From Achromobacter animicus (GTDB lineage Bacteria > Pseudomonadota > Gammaproteobacteria > Burkholderiales > Burkholderiaceae_B): a stretch of 64,000 nt of DNA. The translations under genes were made by a program, and so were the position numbers. A model generated the notes under the pieces. It had not been told where the DNA came from, ran no database searches, and was given only the letters and a program-made list of their open reading frames with translations. Location of the stretch: assembly GCF_902859585.1 (NCBI RefSeq), contig NZ_CADIJM010000001.1:248001-312000 (forward strand). Direction: 5' to 3'. Shown piece by piece: positions 8,552 through 17,136 of the stretch (positions within the stretch are counted from its first letter, which is position 1; every line of letters starts with the position of its first letter).

Positions 8552-9481
8552 TCAGACCGATGCGGGCAGGCGCCGTCGCAAGGCGGACGGCGCCATGCCT
8601 TCCGTGCGCTGGAACACCCGGCTGAAGGCGGCCTGGGACTGGTAACCCACGCGTTCGGCGGCCTCCTGGATGCCCATGCCCTGATCCAGCAGCCGCCGCG
8701 CCACGCGCATGCGCAGCAACTGCAATAGCTGCGCGGGCGTGGTGCCGCTTTGCAGCGTGAAGCGGCGGTGGAAGGTGGCCTTGGACATGTGGACGCGGTC
8801 CGCCATGTCCTGCATGCTCCAGGGCGCGGCGGGCTCGGCCAGTATCGCCTGCAGCAGTCCGGCCATTGCCGGATCGCGCCCCAGCACGAAAAGGCCGTGC
8901 GCCTGGCGGTCCTGAATCGCCAGGTGGCGCAGCATGAAGAAGATCAGCAGGTCCGTCAGCCGCTCCAGTACGACGGGCGAGGCGGATGGCTCCCTTGCGG
9001 TTTCGTCCAGGATCAGGTCGAACACACCGCGTGCGGCGCGAAAGCGGTCGTCGTCCGCGCGCAGCAGCAGATAGTCGGGCAGGGTGTCGGCCAGCAAATC
9101 GGCGAGCCCCGGGCGAAACTGGAAAAACCCGCAGGCAAGGCCCGTGCCGTCAGGCTGACGCGGCGATAGCGGTTGCATCGGGCCGCACACGGCGCCGATG
9201 CTGGCGGACTGCTGCAGGGGCGTCAACACATGGGCGATGTCTCGCAGGAAGAAGATGCCGTCGCCCGCCGCCAATGTGTGCGATTCCTGGCGCGATGCAA
9301 TGTCCGCGCGGCAACGGCCGTGCAGGATCAGGTGAAAACTGGCGCGGGCGCGCCCGCTGGTGCTGGCGGTCCAGTTGCCGCAGTATTGGCCCAGATGATA
9401 AAGACTGGATTGCACCTCCAGGCTGGAGAGCAGCACGGCGTCCACGGCGGCTTGATCGGTGAGGGCGGAATCGAGGGTCAA
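8552..9481 (-). CDS. AraC-family transcriptional regulator
   Basis: The C-terminal about 100 residues form the AraC double helix-turn-helix (WSMQDMADRVHMSKATFHRRF, then the second helix pair ending GYQSQAAFSRVFQR). The N-terminal part is a cupin-like AraC sensor domain of the kind that begins near M/VDAVLLSSLEV. The start is uncertain. The longest frame begins with TTG at 9481, whereas a GTG at 9445 would place the start where family members begin. It is transcribed away from the CMD/acyl-CoA dehydrogenase/ABC operon across a 134-bp gap and is the obvious candidate regulator. Confidence 0.87.
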   Translation of the reverse strand: MTLDSALTDQAAVDAVLLSSLEVQSSLYHLGQYCGNWTASTSGRARASFHLILHGRCRADIASRQESHTLAAGDGIFFLRDIAHVLTPLQQSASIGAVCGPMQPLSPRQPDGTGLACGFFQFRPGLADLLADTLPDYLLLRADDDRFRAARGVFDLILDETAREPSASPVVLERLTDLLIFFMLRHLAIQDRQAHGLFVLGRDPAMAGLLQAILAEPAAPWSMQDMADRVHMSKATFHRRFTLQSGTTPAQLLQLLRMRVARRLLDQGMGIQEAAERVGYQSQAAFSRVFQRTEGMAPSALRRRLPASV

Positions 9482-9615
9482 GGTGGCGTTCGGTTATAAG
9501 CGCATAGCTGAAAGTCGATAAGATCTAGCATCAAGTTGCGATCCTCGTGCATTGTCGCTTGCGGGGCGCTGCACGCAAAATGGTGTTTTCAATCGATAGC
9601 CCAATGGAGATCTTC

Positions 9616-10173
9616 ATGGCCCGTCTGACCGTGCACACCGCGCAAAGCGCGCCCGAACCCACCCAGGCGGCGTTGGCCGCAGCCGAGAAGGGCGCCGGGT
9701 ATCTGTCCAACCTGCTGGGCGTGCTGGCCAGCGCGCCCGCCGCGCTCGAGGCCTACCAGACGCTGTCGCAGATCAACGCGCGCGCCGGCCTGACGCTGCA
9801 GGAGCGCGAGGTCGTGCAACTGGTTGCCGGCACGCTGCACGGCTGCACCTTCTGCGTGGCGGGCCACACCGCGCTGGCGCGCAACAAGGCCAAGCTGTCT
9901 CCCGAAGTCGTGGACGCGCTGCGCGCGCAGGGCACGCTGCCTGACGCGCGCTTGCAGGCGCTGGCGGCATTTACGCAAGCGGTGATCCGCACGCGCGGCC
10001 GCGTCGACGATGCGGAACTCAAGGCCTTGCGCGATGCGGGCTTCACCGAGGGCAATGCGCTCGAGGTGATTCTGGGCGTGGGCCTGGCCACGATCTGCAA
10101 CTTTGCCAACAACCTGGCGCAGACCCCCTTGAACGAACAACTTAGCGAATACGCCTGGAGCGGCGCGCAATGA
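9616..10173 (+). CDS. Carboxymuconolactone decarboxylase-family protein (AhpD-like)
   Basis: This 185-residue alpha-helical protein has the AhpD-type thiol motif GCTFCVAGH, that is C-x2-C-x3-H preceded by a glutamate in the EREVVQL helix. Such proteins are peroxidases, disulfide reductases or scaffold enzymes of the CMD fold. The ATG at 9616 is chosen over the longer frame because GGAG lies just upstream. It is the first gene of an operon whose second gene starts inside its stop codon. No substrate can be read from the sequence. Confidence 0.87.
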   Translation: MARLTVHTAQSAPEPTQAALAAAEKGAGYLSNLLGVLASAPAALEAYQTLSQINARAGLTLQEREVVQLVAGTLHGCTFCVAGHTALARNKAKLSPEVVDALRAQGTLPDARLQALAAFTQAVIRTRGRVDDAELKALRDAGFTEGNALEVILGVGLATICNFANNLAQTPLNEQLSEYAWSGAQ

Positions 10174-11315
10174 CGGCGCGGACCGCGACCCGGCATCCTG
10201 ACGCGACCGACCTGGCCGGCGGCGCGATCCTGCCGCAGGACCTGCAAGATTGGCTTACGCAACATGCCGAGGCGCTGGACGACGGCAGCCTTGACGCCGC
10301 CACGGTGCTGCCGCGGCTGGCGTCGGCGGGGCTGTTCCGCATCGGCGTGCCCGAGGCGCAGGGCGGCCTGGCCGGCACCGATATCGGCGATGCGATCGAG
10401 GCGGTGTCGCAGGTGGCTGAACGCTCGGTCGCCAGCGCGTTCGTCGCGTGGGGCCAGCGCGTCTTCATCGAGTATCTGCTGACCAGCCCCAATGCGGCGC
10501 TGGCCGAGCGCTGGCTCGCGCCGTTGCTTGCCGGCGAACTGGCGGGCGCCACCGCGCTGTCCAACGCCATGAAGTTCCTGAGCGGCATCGAGTCGCTGCA
10601 GATCGCGGCACGCGATGTCGACGGACAGTGGACGCTGGACGGCCGCATGCCCTGGGTGACGAATCTGCGGCCGCAGGGCTTTCTCGTCGCGGCGGCCGTC
10701 ACTGCGCCCGACGGCACGCCCGCGGTTGTCGCGCTGCCGCACGATATTGCCGGACTGGAACGCAGTGCGGACCTGTCGCTGCTGGCGCTGCAGTCCAGCA
10801 ACACTGCTGCGCTGGATGTGAGCGGCGTGCGCATCGGTCCTGAATGGCTGATCCACGCCGACGCGCGGCAGTATCTGCCGGGCGCGCGTCCGGCGTTCGC
10901 CGGCCTGCAATGCGGCCTGTCAATTGGCCTGGCCCGCCGGGCCTTGCAGGCGGCCGGGCAAGCGGGGCAGGGCCAGGCGTCGCGCGGCATCCTGGGCAAA
11001 CCGTTGCAGGCGCTGTCCGCGCAACTCGACGAATTGACGGCCAGCCTCATCGCAGGCGTGCGCAGTCAGCGTTTTGTAGCCGAACCGTGGGCTTTGTTCG
11101 AAATCCGCATTGCGCTTGCAGAAGTGGCGAACGCGGCGGTGCAGCTTGAACTGCAAGCCAGCGGCGGCGCGGCCTACCTGAAGCCTGGTGGCGCCGGCTT
11201 TGCGCGGCGCTGGCGCGAGGCGGCGTTCCTGCCCATCGTCACGCCGAGCCTGGTGCAGTTGAAGACCGAACTGGCCAAGCGCCAGGCCCGGCTCGCCGCG
11301 CAGGCCGCCTCATGA
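10170..11315 (+). CDS. Acyl-CoA dehydrogenase-family flavoprotein
   Basis: This 381-residue protein has the acyl-CoA dehydrogenase layout: helical N-terminal domain (residues 20-130), central beta domain (LDGRMPWVTNLRPQGFLVAAAV, 150-230) and helical C-terminal domain. It is more like the DszC/SfnB-type monooxygenase side of the superfamily than like beta-oxidation enzymes, because typical CoA-binding and catalytic glutamate motifs are not evident. That sub-family call is an inference. The ATG overlaps the CMD gene stop and its own stop overlaps the ABC ATPase start, so the enzyme is likely to act on what the transporter imports. Confidence 0.78.
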   Translation: MTARTATRHPDATDLAGGAILPQDLQDWLTQHAEALDDGSLDAATVLPRLASAGLFRIGVPEAQGGLAGTDIGDAIEAVSQVAERSVASAFVAWGQRVFIEYLLTSPNAALAERWLAPLLAGELAGATALSNAMKFLSGIESLQIAARDVDGQWTLDGRMPWVTNLRPQGFLVAAAVTAPDGTPAVVALPHDIAGLERSADLSLLALQSSNTAALDVSGVRIGPEWLIHADARQYLPGARPAFAGLQCGLSIGLARRALQAAGQAGQGQASRGILGKPLQALSAQLDELTASLIAGVRSQRFVAEPWALFEIRIALAEVANAAVQLELQASGGAAYLKPGGAGFARRWREAAFLPIVTPSLVQLKTELAKRQARLAAQAAS

Positions 11316-12109
11316 CGGTGGCACCGCTGCCGGTGTTGCAGGCCCGGGGCCTGGCGCTGCGCTACCCCGGCGCGGACGGCGCCGTCTTTGACGGCGTCGA
11401 CCTGGATCTGGCGCGCGGCGAAGTGGTCGCGGTGCTGGGCGCCAGCGGTGCGGGCAAATCCAGTCTGCTGCGCGTCCTGGCCGGCCTGCAGCCCGCCACC
11501 GCCGGGACGCTGCTGATGGAAGGCGCGCCGCTCACCGGCGTGCACCCGCGCGTGGCGGTGGCGTTTCAGGATCCGAGCCTGTTGCCCTGGCTGTCGCTGG
11601 AACGCAATGTTTCCTTCGGGCTGGACTTCAAGCATCAGCCGGCGCTGACGGATGCGCAGCGCCGCGCCCGCGTGGCGCAGGCCATCGACGAAGTGGGACT
11701 GGCCCATGCGCGGCATCTGCGTCCGGCGCAATTGTCGGGCGGCATGGCGCAGCGCACGGCGCTGGCGCGATGCCTGGCGCGCCAGCCGTCGGTGCTGCTG
11801 CTGGACGAACCCTTTGGCGCGTTGGACGAGGTCACGCGTGGCGACATGCAGGAACTGCTGCGCAAGGTGGTCGCCGACTTCCAGACGGCGGCCGTCCTGA
11901 TCACGCATGACATCGATGAAGCGCTGCTGCTGGCCGACCGCATCGTGCTGCTGGGCGGCACGCCAGGGCGCATCCTGGGCGTGTGGCAGGTGGATCTGCC
12001 CCAGCCGCGCGCCGATCTGCTGCCGGAAATGGGCGCGCTGCGCCTGGAGATCCTTACCCGCCTGCGCGCCGCGCTGCGGACCTCGCGCGGCGCTGCCGTG
12101 CCTGCCTGA
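11312..12109 (+). CDS. ABC transporter ATPase (nitrate/sulfonate/taurine type)
   Basis: This 265-residue ATPase shows Walker A GASGAGKS (43-50), Q-loop Q86, signature LSGGM (141-145), Walker B VLLLDEP (161-167) and H-loop THD. It matches the SsuB/TauB/NrtD group used for sulfonates, taurine, nitrate, aliphatic amides or pyrimidine precursors. The ATG overlaps the preceding stop as ATGA. The receptor and permease genes that follow complete an importer. Confidence 0.92.
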   Translation: MTVAPLPVLQARGLALRYPGADGAVFDGVDLDLARGEVVAVLGASGAGKSSLLRVLAGLQPATAGTLLMEGAPLTGVHPRVAVAFQDPSLLPWLSLERNVSFGLDFKHQPALTDAQRRARVAQAIDEVGLAHARHLRPAQLSGGMAQRTALARCLARQPSVLLLDEPFGALDEVTRGDMQELLRKVVADFQTAAVLITHDIDEALLLADRIVLLGGTPGRILGVWQVDLPQPRADLLPEMGALRLEILTRLRAALRTSRGAAVPA

Positions 12110-12132
12110 CCCACCTCGCTAGGAGCTTTCTG

Positions 12133-13323
12133 ATGTGCCTTGAACACATGTCGCGTCGCGACTGGTTGAAACTCTCGGCCCTGCTGACCGCCGGCGGCGC
12201 CGCATCTTTGCTGTCGGCCTTCAATGCCCGTGCGCAGTCCGAGCCGGACGCGCCCGTGCGCATCGGCTATCTGCCCATCACCGACGCCGCGCCGCTGCTT
12301 GTGGCGCACAACAATGGCTTGTTCGACAAGGCGGGCGTCAAGGCCGAAAAGCCCGTGCTGCTGCGCAGTTGGGCGCAGGTGATAGAAGCCTTCATCTCGG
12401 GCCAGGTGAACGTGGTGCATCTGCTGTCGCCGATGACGGTGTGGGCGCGCTTTGGCAGCAAGGTGCCCGCAAAGGTGGTGGCCTGGAATCACGTTGGCGG
12501 CTCCGGCCTGACCGTCGCGCCCACCGTCAACAGCGTGAAGGAACTGGGCGGCAAGACGGTGGCAATCCCGTTCTGGTATTCCATCCACAACGTCATGCTG
12601 CAGTACCTGCTGCGCGAAAACGGGCTGACGCCGGTGGCGCGCAAGGACGGCGCGCCGGCCGCCAACGAAGTGAACCTGGTCGTCATGGCGCCCGCGGACA
12701 TGCCGCCCGCTTTGGCGCAGCAGCGCATTGCGGGCTACATCGTGGCCGAGCCGTTCAACGCGGCGGCTGAAACCCTGGGCGTGGGCAGGGTGCTGCGCTT
12801 CACCGGCGACATCTGGCGCAACCATGCTTGCTGCGTCGTCTTCATGCACGAGCGGGACCTGACGCAGCGGCCGGAATGGTCGCAGAAGGTGGTGGATGCC
12901 ATCGTGCAGGCGCAGCTCTGGATCCGCGACAACCGGGCCGAGACGGCGCGGCTGCTCTCCAAAGAGGGCATCAACCGCTACACCCCGCACACGCTGCCGG
13001 CGTTGTCCAAGGTGCTGGCGCCGCCGCCCGAGGACCGCGAGCAGTACCTGGCCAGCGGCGCGATCCGGCATGCCGATTGGGACGAACGCCGCATCGACTT
13101 CCAGCCGTATCCGTTTCCCAGCTACACCGAGGAACTGGTGCGGCGGCTGCGCGACACGCTGATCGAGGCGGACCGCGGATTCCTGGCCGACCTGGATCCG
13201 GCGCGCGCGGCGGCCGAACTGGTGGACGATCGCTATGTCCGGCGGGCAATCAAATCGGCCGGTGGCCTGACGCGTTTCGGCTTTCCCGACGCGTACAGCC
13301 GGACCGAGCTGGTGCAGGCGTGA
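12133..13323 (+). CDS. ABC transporter substrate-binding protein (NrtA/SsuA-like)
   Basis: This 396-residue receptor begins with a twin-arginine-type signal (SRRDWLKLSALL) and a cleavage region FNARAQS, so it is probably exported folded by Tat. The mature part starts VRIGYLPITDAAPLLVAHNNGLF, typical of the nitrate/sulfonate/bicarbonate receptor family. AGGAG lies 7 bases before the ATG at 12133; the open frame upstream of it is shadow. The ligand cannot be told from sequence. The permease start overlaps its stop. Confidence 0.9.
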   Translation: MCLEHMSRRDWLKLSALLTAGGAASLLSAFNARAQSEPDAPVRIGYLPITDAAPLLVAHNNGLFDKAGVKAEKPVLLRSWAQVIEAFISGQVNVVHLLSPMTVWARFGSKVPAKVVAWNHVGGSGLTVAPTVNSVKELGGKTVAIPFWYSIHNVMLQYLLRENGLTPVARKDGAPAANEVNLVVMAPADMPPALAQQRIAGYIVAEPFNAAAETLGVGRVLRFTGDIWRNHACCVVFMHERDLTQRPEWSQKVVDAIVQAQLWIRDNRAETARLLSKEGINRYTPHTLPALSKVLAPPPEDREQYLASGAIRHADWDERRIDFQPYPFPSYTEELVRRLRDTLIEADRGFLADLDPARAAAELVDDRYVRRAIKSAGGLTRFGFPDAYSRTELVQA

Positions 13324-14159
13324 CGGGGCGCGAGTCCGTGGCGCCGGCGCCGCCCGACGTGCAGCGGCAGGCGGCGGTGCCTTCCCGACGCACAAGGGCG
13401 GCTGGCCTGGGACTGGGCGCGCGCTACGCGCTCGGCCTGGGCGGGTTGGGGCTGCTGCTGGCGTTGTGGTGGCTGGGCACGGAAGTCCTGGCGCCGGCGG
13501 GCGGCATGGCCCGGCGCTTTGCGCCCGGACCCACCTTCGTCAGCCTGGGCGAATTGCTGTCCGGCTCGGACCTGCCGCACCACATCCTGGTCAGCCTGCG
13601 GCGCATCGCGGTGGGCTTGGGGCTGGCCTTGGCGATCGGCGTGCCGCTGGGCCTGGCGATCGGCAGCTGGCGCCGGCTGGAGGCGGCCGCATCGCCCGCC
13701 ATGCAATTCCTGCGCATGATCTCGCCGCTGTCGTGGATGCCGATCGCGGTCATGGTGTTTGGCGTCGGGGACGATCCCGTCTACTTCCTGCTGGCCTTCG
13801 CGGCTGTCTGGCCGATCGTGCTGAACACGGCTGCCGGTGTGCAGCAGCTTGATCCGCGCTGGCTGCAATTGGCGCAGAGCGTGGCAGCGACCCGCTGGGA
13901 GACGCTGCGCAGCGTCATCCTGCCCGGCGTGATGGGCCACATCCTGACCGGCGTGCGGTTGGCGATCGGCATCCTGTGGATCGTGCTGGTCCCGTGCGAA
14001 ATGCTGGGCGTGTCGGCCGGCATGGGGTATTTCATCCTGGACACGCGCGACCGGCTGGCGTACTCGGAACTGATGGCGATGGTGCTGATGATCGGCGTGC
14101 TGGGGTTCCTGCTGGATGCCGGCGCCCGGGCGTTGTACCGCTACTGGCGCGGCCAGTAG
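13320..14159 (+). CDS. ABC transporter permease (nitrate/sulfonate type)
   Basis: This 279-residue inner-membrane permease has about six TM segments and the BPD_transp_1 coupling motif, seen here as AQSVAATRWETLRSVILPGVMGHILTG. The GTG start at 13320 overlaps the receptor stop (GTGA), matching the coupling used throughout this operon. The N-terminal about 30 residues are a basic cytoplasmic extension. The gene ends the five-gene operon and runs convergently into an exported-protein gene. Confidence 0.9.
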   Translation: MTGRESVAPAPPDVQRQAAVPSRRTRAAGLGLGARYALGLGGLGLLLALWWLGTEVLAPAGGMARRFAPGPTFVSLGELLSGSDLPHHILVSLRRIAVGLGLALAIGVPLGLAIGSWRRLEAAASPAMQFLRMISPLSWMPIAVMVFGVGDDPVYFLLAFAAVWPIVLNTAAGVQQLDPRWLQLAQSVAATRWETLRSVILPGVMGHILTGVRLAIGILWIVLVPCEMLGVSAGMGYFILDTRDRLAYSELMAMVLMIGVLGFLLDAGARALYRYWRGQ

Positions 14160-14166
14160 CGACCCG

Positions 14167-14189
14167 GGGTGGCTACCCCTTTGCCACCC
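14167..14189. terminator. Hairpin between convergent genes
   Basis: GGGTGGC (14167-14173) and GCCACCC (14183-14189) form a 7-bp stem in the 31-bp gap between the ABC permease stop and a convergent stop. There is no U-tract; it is a candidate shared terminator. Confidence 0.45.
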
Positions 14190-14190
14190 G

Positions 14191-14652
14191 CTACTTGCGC
14201 GCGCTTTTGCCGTTTGCCGCGCACACCAGGTCCCGCAGCCGCCGCTGCACCGGGTCGCGGGTGACGGGCGCGTTGCGGATGCCCGCCACCGGGATGGACT
14301 CCACGATCGCCCCGGTGGCGTCGTTGCCCGCGTGGTGCAGAACCTGGGTGACGGTATAGGTGTCGGCGGCGCAGTTCAGCGTCACCGGCTGGGTCACCGA
14401 GCCGTAGGATTGGCCATTGGCCTCGGAGATGCGCGGCTGCGCGTAGAACCAGGCCACCGTCACGGCGCGTACCGTTGGGCTTTCGGACACGGTGCGGATG
14501 GAATTGCTGTCGTAGAACACGCCCGGCATCGTCTGCGGGTCGACCGGCACCCAGGCCGGATCGTTGGCGGCGGCGCCATGCGCCATCGGGCCGCCGCTCG
14601 CCCCGACAAACAGGGCCAGGGCGAGAAGGGCAGAAGGGGGCCTTGCGGTCAT
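14191..14652 (-). CDS. Exported protein, surface-adhesin E-like domain
   Basis: This 153-residue protein has a signal peptide (MTARPPSALLALALFVGASG, cleavage near HGAAA). The mature domain has the pattern WVPV-x-VFYDSNSIR...VTVAWFY...LNCAADTYTV seen in the short 'surface-adhesin protein E'-like family of proteobacteria. Two cysteines could form a disulfide. The role is unknown. The start at 14652 is chosen because the signal peptide begins there. Confidence 0.65.
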   Translation of the reverse strand: MTARPPSALLALALFVGASGGPMAHGAAANDPAWVPVDPQTMPGVFYDSNSIRTVSESPTVRAVTVAWFYAQPRISEANGQSYGSVTQPVTLNCAADTYTVTQVLHHAGNDATGAIVESIPVAGIRNAPVTRDPVQRRLRDLVCAANGKSARK

Positions 14653-14793
14653 GGGCGATTCCGTGGTGTCGGGGCAGGGGCGCGCGTCCGGTAAGACGTG
14701 AGCATGCGTTACGCCAGTATAGAGAACCGGGCGCAACGCGCTATAGTTCCGTCCGTTCGATAAATGTGGCTGGCGGCGTGGGGGGCTGGCATT

Positions 14794-16221
14794 ATGCCCG
14801 GCATGCCTGGACCCAAGACCATCAGACTCGTGGCCGCTGGCCTGGCGGTCATCACCGCCGCCGTGCTGGCGCGCGGCATCTACCAGATCATCCCGATGGG
14901 CGATCCGCTGCCGCGCAGCGAGGTCGTGGGTGAACTCAATGGCCCGGCGCTGGCGTCTTACTCGCGCGTTGCCATCCAGCGTTACGGCGAACGCCAATTG
15001 CTGACCGGCCAGCTTCTGGTCACCGCCAAGGACATTGACGGCCTGGCACAGGCGCCCGTGCTGGACACGCAGATCCCGGCGCTGAAAGACAGGCTGCAAA
15101 AGCAACGGATCCAGCTCGCGCAGACCGGCGCCATCACCGCCATGGCGCATGGCCACGGCGATCTGGCCCTGACCATGCTGCAGACCGGCCGGTCCACCAC
15201 CGATGCGCGCAACCTGATCTACGGAGGACGGGGCACTGGCGTCTTCGAGCTGCTGGGCTCCATCAGCGGCGATACCGGCGTAACGTTGATCGGTGCGCCC
15301 GGCGGCGAGCCGCTGTATCTGATCACCAGCACCCTGCGCAGTCCGGGCGAAGGCGACCAGCCCGCGGCCTGGGATGCGCTGCGTTCCGACGACCTGGGCG
15401 TCACGTGGACCTACGATCCGGACGTGACGCTGGGCGTGCCGCAGTTGCACACGGCCTTTCTCACCGACCGGCTGGCGATTGCCCTGGAAAACCACGAGAC
15501 CGGCGTGCGCCTGCTGCATAGCTGCGACGGCGCCAAGCACTGGTCGGCGACGCGACTGAAAGAGCAGGTGTGGCCGGATTCGGCCGCGTTCGAGCGCAAG
15601 TTCGCCGAGATAGCGGAGCGGGATCGCAAGGCGTACGGCACGGAGCAATTGGGCTATGGCTGGTCGCTCTACCCGCTGGACGACACGCGCGCGGTGGGCT
15701 GGAGCTGGCGCACCCGCGTGCGGCCGGAAGGCCAGGACGCGCCCGAATTGATCGAGACGCGCCGCTTCGAAGTGCAATTCCAGGAAGGCGCGTCGCCCGC
15801 GTTCCGCATTACGCCGGACGTTGCCCGGGTGCCGGCTCAGGACGCCCATGCGCTGCTGACGCGCGATCAGCCCGTCTTCGAAACCGAAGGCGACACCATC
15901 TACCAACTGGACAAGACCGGCATGGCCTGGGTGAAGCGATCACGCTCGCCGAACGTGCGCGGCGCGGCGTCGTGGATCGGGCAGGCGTGGTTCGGGCGCA
16001 ATGCGTGGGTCATCAAGACCTACGCCGAACAGCTGTTCTCGGGCAACGAATACACGAAGACCTACTTCTACAGCCGCGACAAGGGCAGGTCCTGGCGGCC
16101 ATTCCAGTTGTCCCACGAGCAGGAGCGCGGGCTGCTGGGCCTGGACCAGACCGGCGACGCCTTGCTGTCGCTTGCGGAACGCAACGGCAAGACCGTCATT
16201 CAGCGGTATCCGCTGGATTGA
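14794..16221 (+). CDS. Membrane-anchored or exported protein with Asp-box (BNR) repeats
   Basis: This protein of about 475 residues starts with one hydrophobic segment (IRLVAAGLAVITAAVLA) that may be a signal or anchor. Three Asp-box motifs of the form S-x-D-x-G-x-x-W are visible: SDDLGVTW, SCDGAKHW and SRDKGRSW. These occur in sialidase-like and other beta-propellers. No catalytic residues of sialidases can be identified, so a binding or scaffold role is as likely. The start is uncertain (ATG at 14764, 14794 or 14803). It is a single gene between unrelated neighbours. Confidence 0.7.
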   Translation: MPGMPGPKTIRLVAAGLAVITAAVLARGIYQIIPMGDPLPRSEVVGELNGPALASYSRVAIQRYGERQLLTGQLLVTAKDIDGLAQAPVLDTQIPALKDRLQKQRIQLAQTGAITAMAHGHGDLALTMLQTGRSTTDARNLIYGGRGTGVFELLGSISGDTGVTLIGAPGGEPLYLITSTLRSPGEGDQPAAWDALRSDDLGVTWTYDPDVTLGVPQLHTAFLTDRLAIALENHETGVRLLHSCDGAKHWSATRLKEQVWPDSAAFERKFAEIAERDRKAYGTEQLGYGWSLYPLDDTRAVGWSWRTRVRPEGQDAPELIETRRFEVQFQEGASPAFRITPDVARVPAQDAHALLTRDQPVFETEGDTIYQLDKTGMAWVKRSRSPNVRGAASWIGQAWFGRNAWVIKTYAEQLFSGNEYTKTYFYSRDKGRSWRPFQLSHEQERGLLGLDQTGDALLSLAERNGKTVIQRYPLD

Positions 16222-16309
16222 GTCCGCGATAGCGGCACGCCACCGCGTTCGCCAGCAGGCGTCCGCTAATCGGCCGTCGATTCATCCGTCAGCCGCAGCG
16301 CGCCCTCGG

Positions 16310-16999
16310 CTAATCGGTCACCACATATTCCGGATAACGCTTGCAGATTTCAGCTACCTGGCTGAGCGTGCCCGACAGGTGCTCGCGCAGCACCTGTTGC
16401 GCCCTGGCAGGATCCTGCGCGGCGATGGCGTCCACCAGCCGCTGATGATCGTCCAGGATGCGTTCCGCCTTGCCGGCTTCCGGCAGATGCAACCGCCGCA
16501 GCCGATCCAGGTGGCCGCTGTAGCGCTGCGCCATTTCCCACAGGCTGGCCACGCCGGCGGCTTCGTGCATGTCGCGGTGAAACGCCTGGTCGGCGTTGAT
16601 GAATTGCTGGTATTCGCCGGTGGCGTGGGCGGCGCGCTGCAGGTCGATGGAGGCCTGCAGGCGCTGGAGCAGCATCGGGTCGGGCCGCTGCGCCAGCAGA
16701 TGGACGATTTCCAGTTCCAGCGAGCGGCGCAGGAAATGCGCCTGCCGGGCGGCCGCGATGTCGACGCGGCTGACGACCGTGGTGTGCTGCGGGTAGATTT
16801 CGACCAGAGCTTCCTCGGCCAGCCGCATGAGCGCATCGCGGATGGGCGTCTGGCTCAGACCGTAGCATTCGGCCAGGGTGACGCGCGATAGCGGTGCGCC
16901 AGGTACGAGTTCGAGCGAAATGATCTGCCGCCGCAGGTGTTCGAAAACCTGTGGGGCCGCGTGGCGGGACCGATCCAGTCTGAGCTTCTGGCTTTGCAT
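16310..16999 (-). CDS. GntR-family transcriptional regulator (FCD/FadR subfamily)
   Basis: This 229-residue regulator has an N-terminal winged helix (residues 15-75; GAPLSRVTLAECYGLSQTPIRDALMRL) and an all-helical FCD effector domain with metal-ligand candidates in DQAFHRDMHEAAG and further histidines. It is divergent from the dehydratase operon. A perfect palindrome, CACTAAT-GT-ATTAGTG at 17080-17095, lies in the shared promoter region. It probably represses the operon until its sugar-acid substrate is present. Confidence 0.9.
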   Translation of the reverse strand: MQSQKLRLDRSRHAAPQVFEHLRRQIISLELVPGAPLSRVTLAECYGLSQTPIRDALMRLAEEALVEIYPQHTTVVSRVDIAAARQAHFLRRSLELEIVHLLAQRPDPMLLQRLQASIDLQRAAHATGEYQQFINADQAFHRDMHEAAGVASLWEMAQRYSGHLDRLRRLHLPEAGKAERILDDHQRLVDAIAAQDPARAQQVLREHLSGTLSQVAEICKRYPEYVVTD

Positions 17000-17079
17000 C
17001 GAGTAAACATGTCGAGGTTCCGCGCAGGAATGGGCGGATGGCGAATGCCGCAGTGTAGCGGGTTTTCACCTAGCTGACG

Positions 17080-17095
17080 CACTAATGTATTAGTG
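17080..17095. promoter_or_regulatory. Candidate GntR operator palindrome
   Basis: CACTAAT (17080-17086) and ATTAGTG (17089-17095) are perfect inverted repeats with a 2-base centre. They lie 42 bases before the dehydratase start and about 80 bases before the divergent GntR start. FCD-type GntR proteins bind short palindromes of about this size. Binding here is inferred. Confidence 0.65.
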
Positions 17096-17136
17096 TTTAA
17101 ATGCTTTGACTCTTACTCCGCATCCCTCGTATCCCC

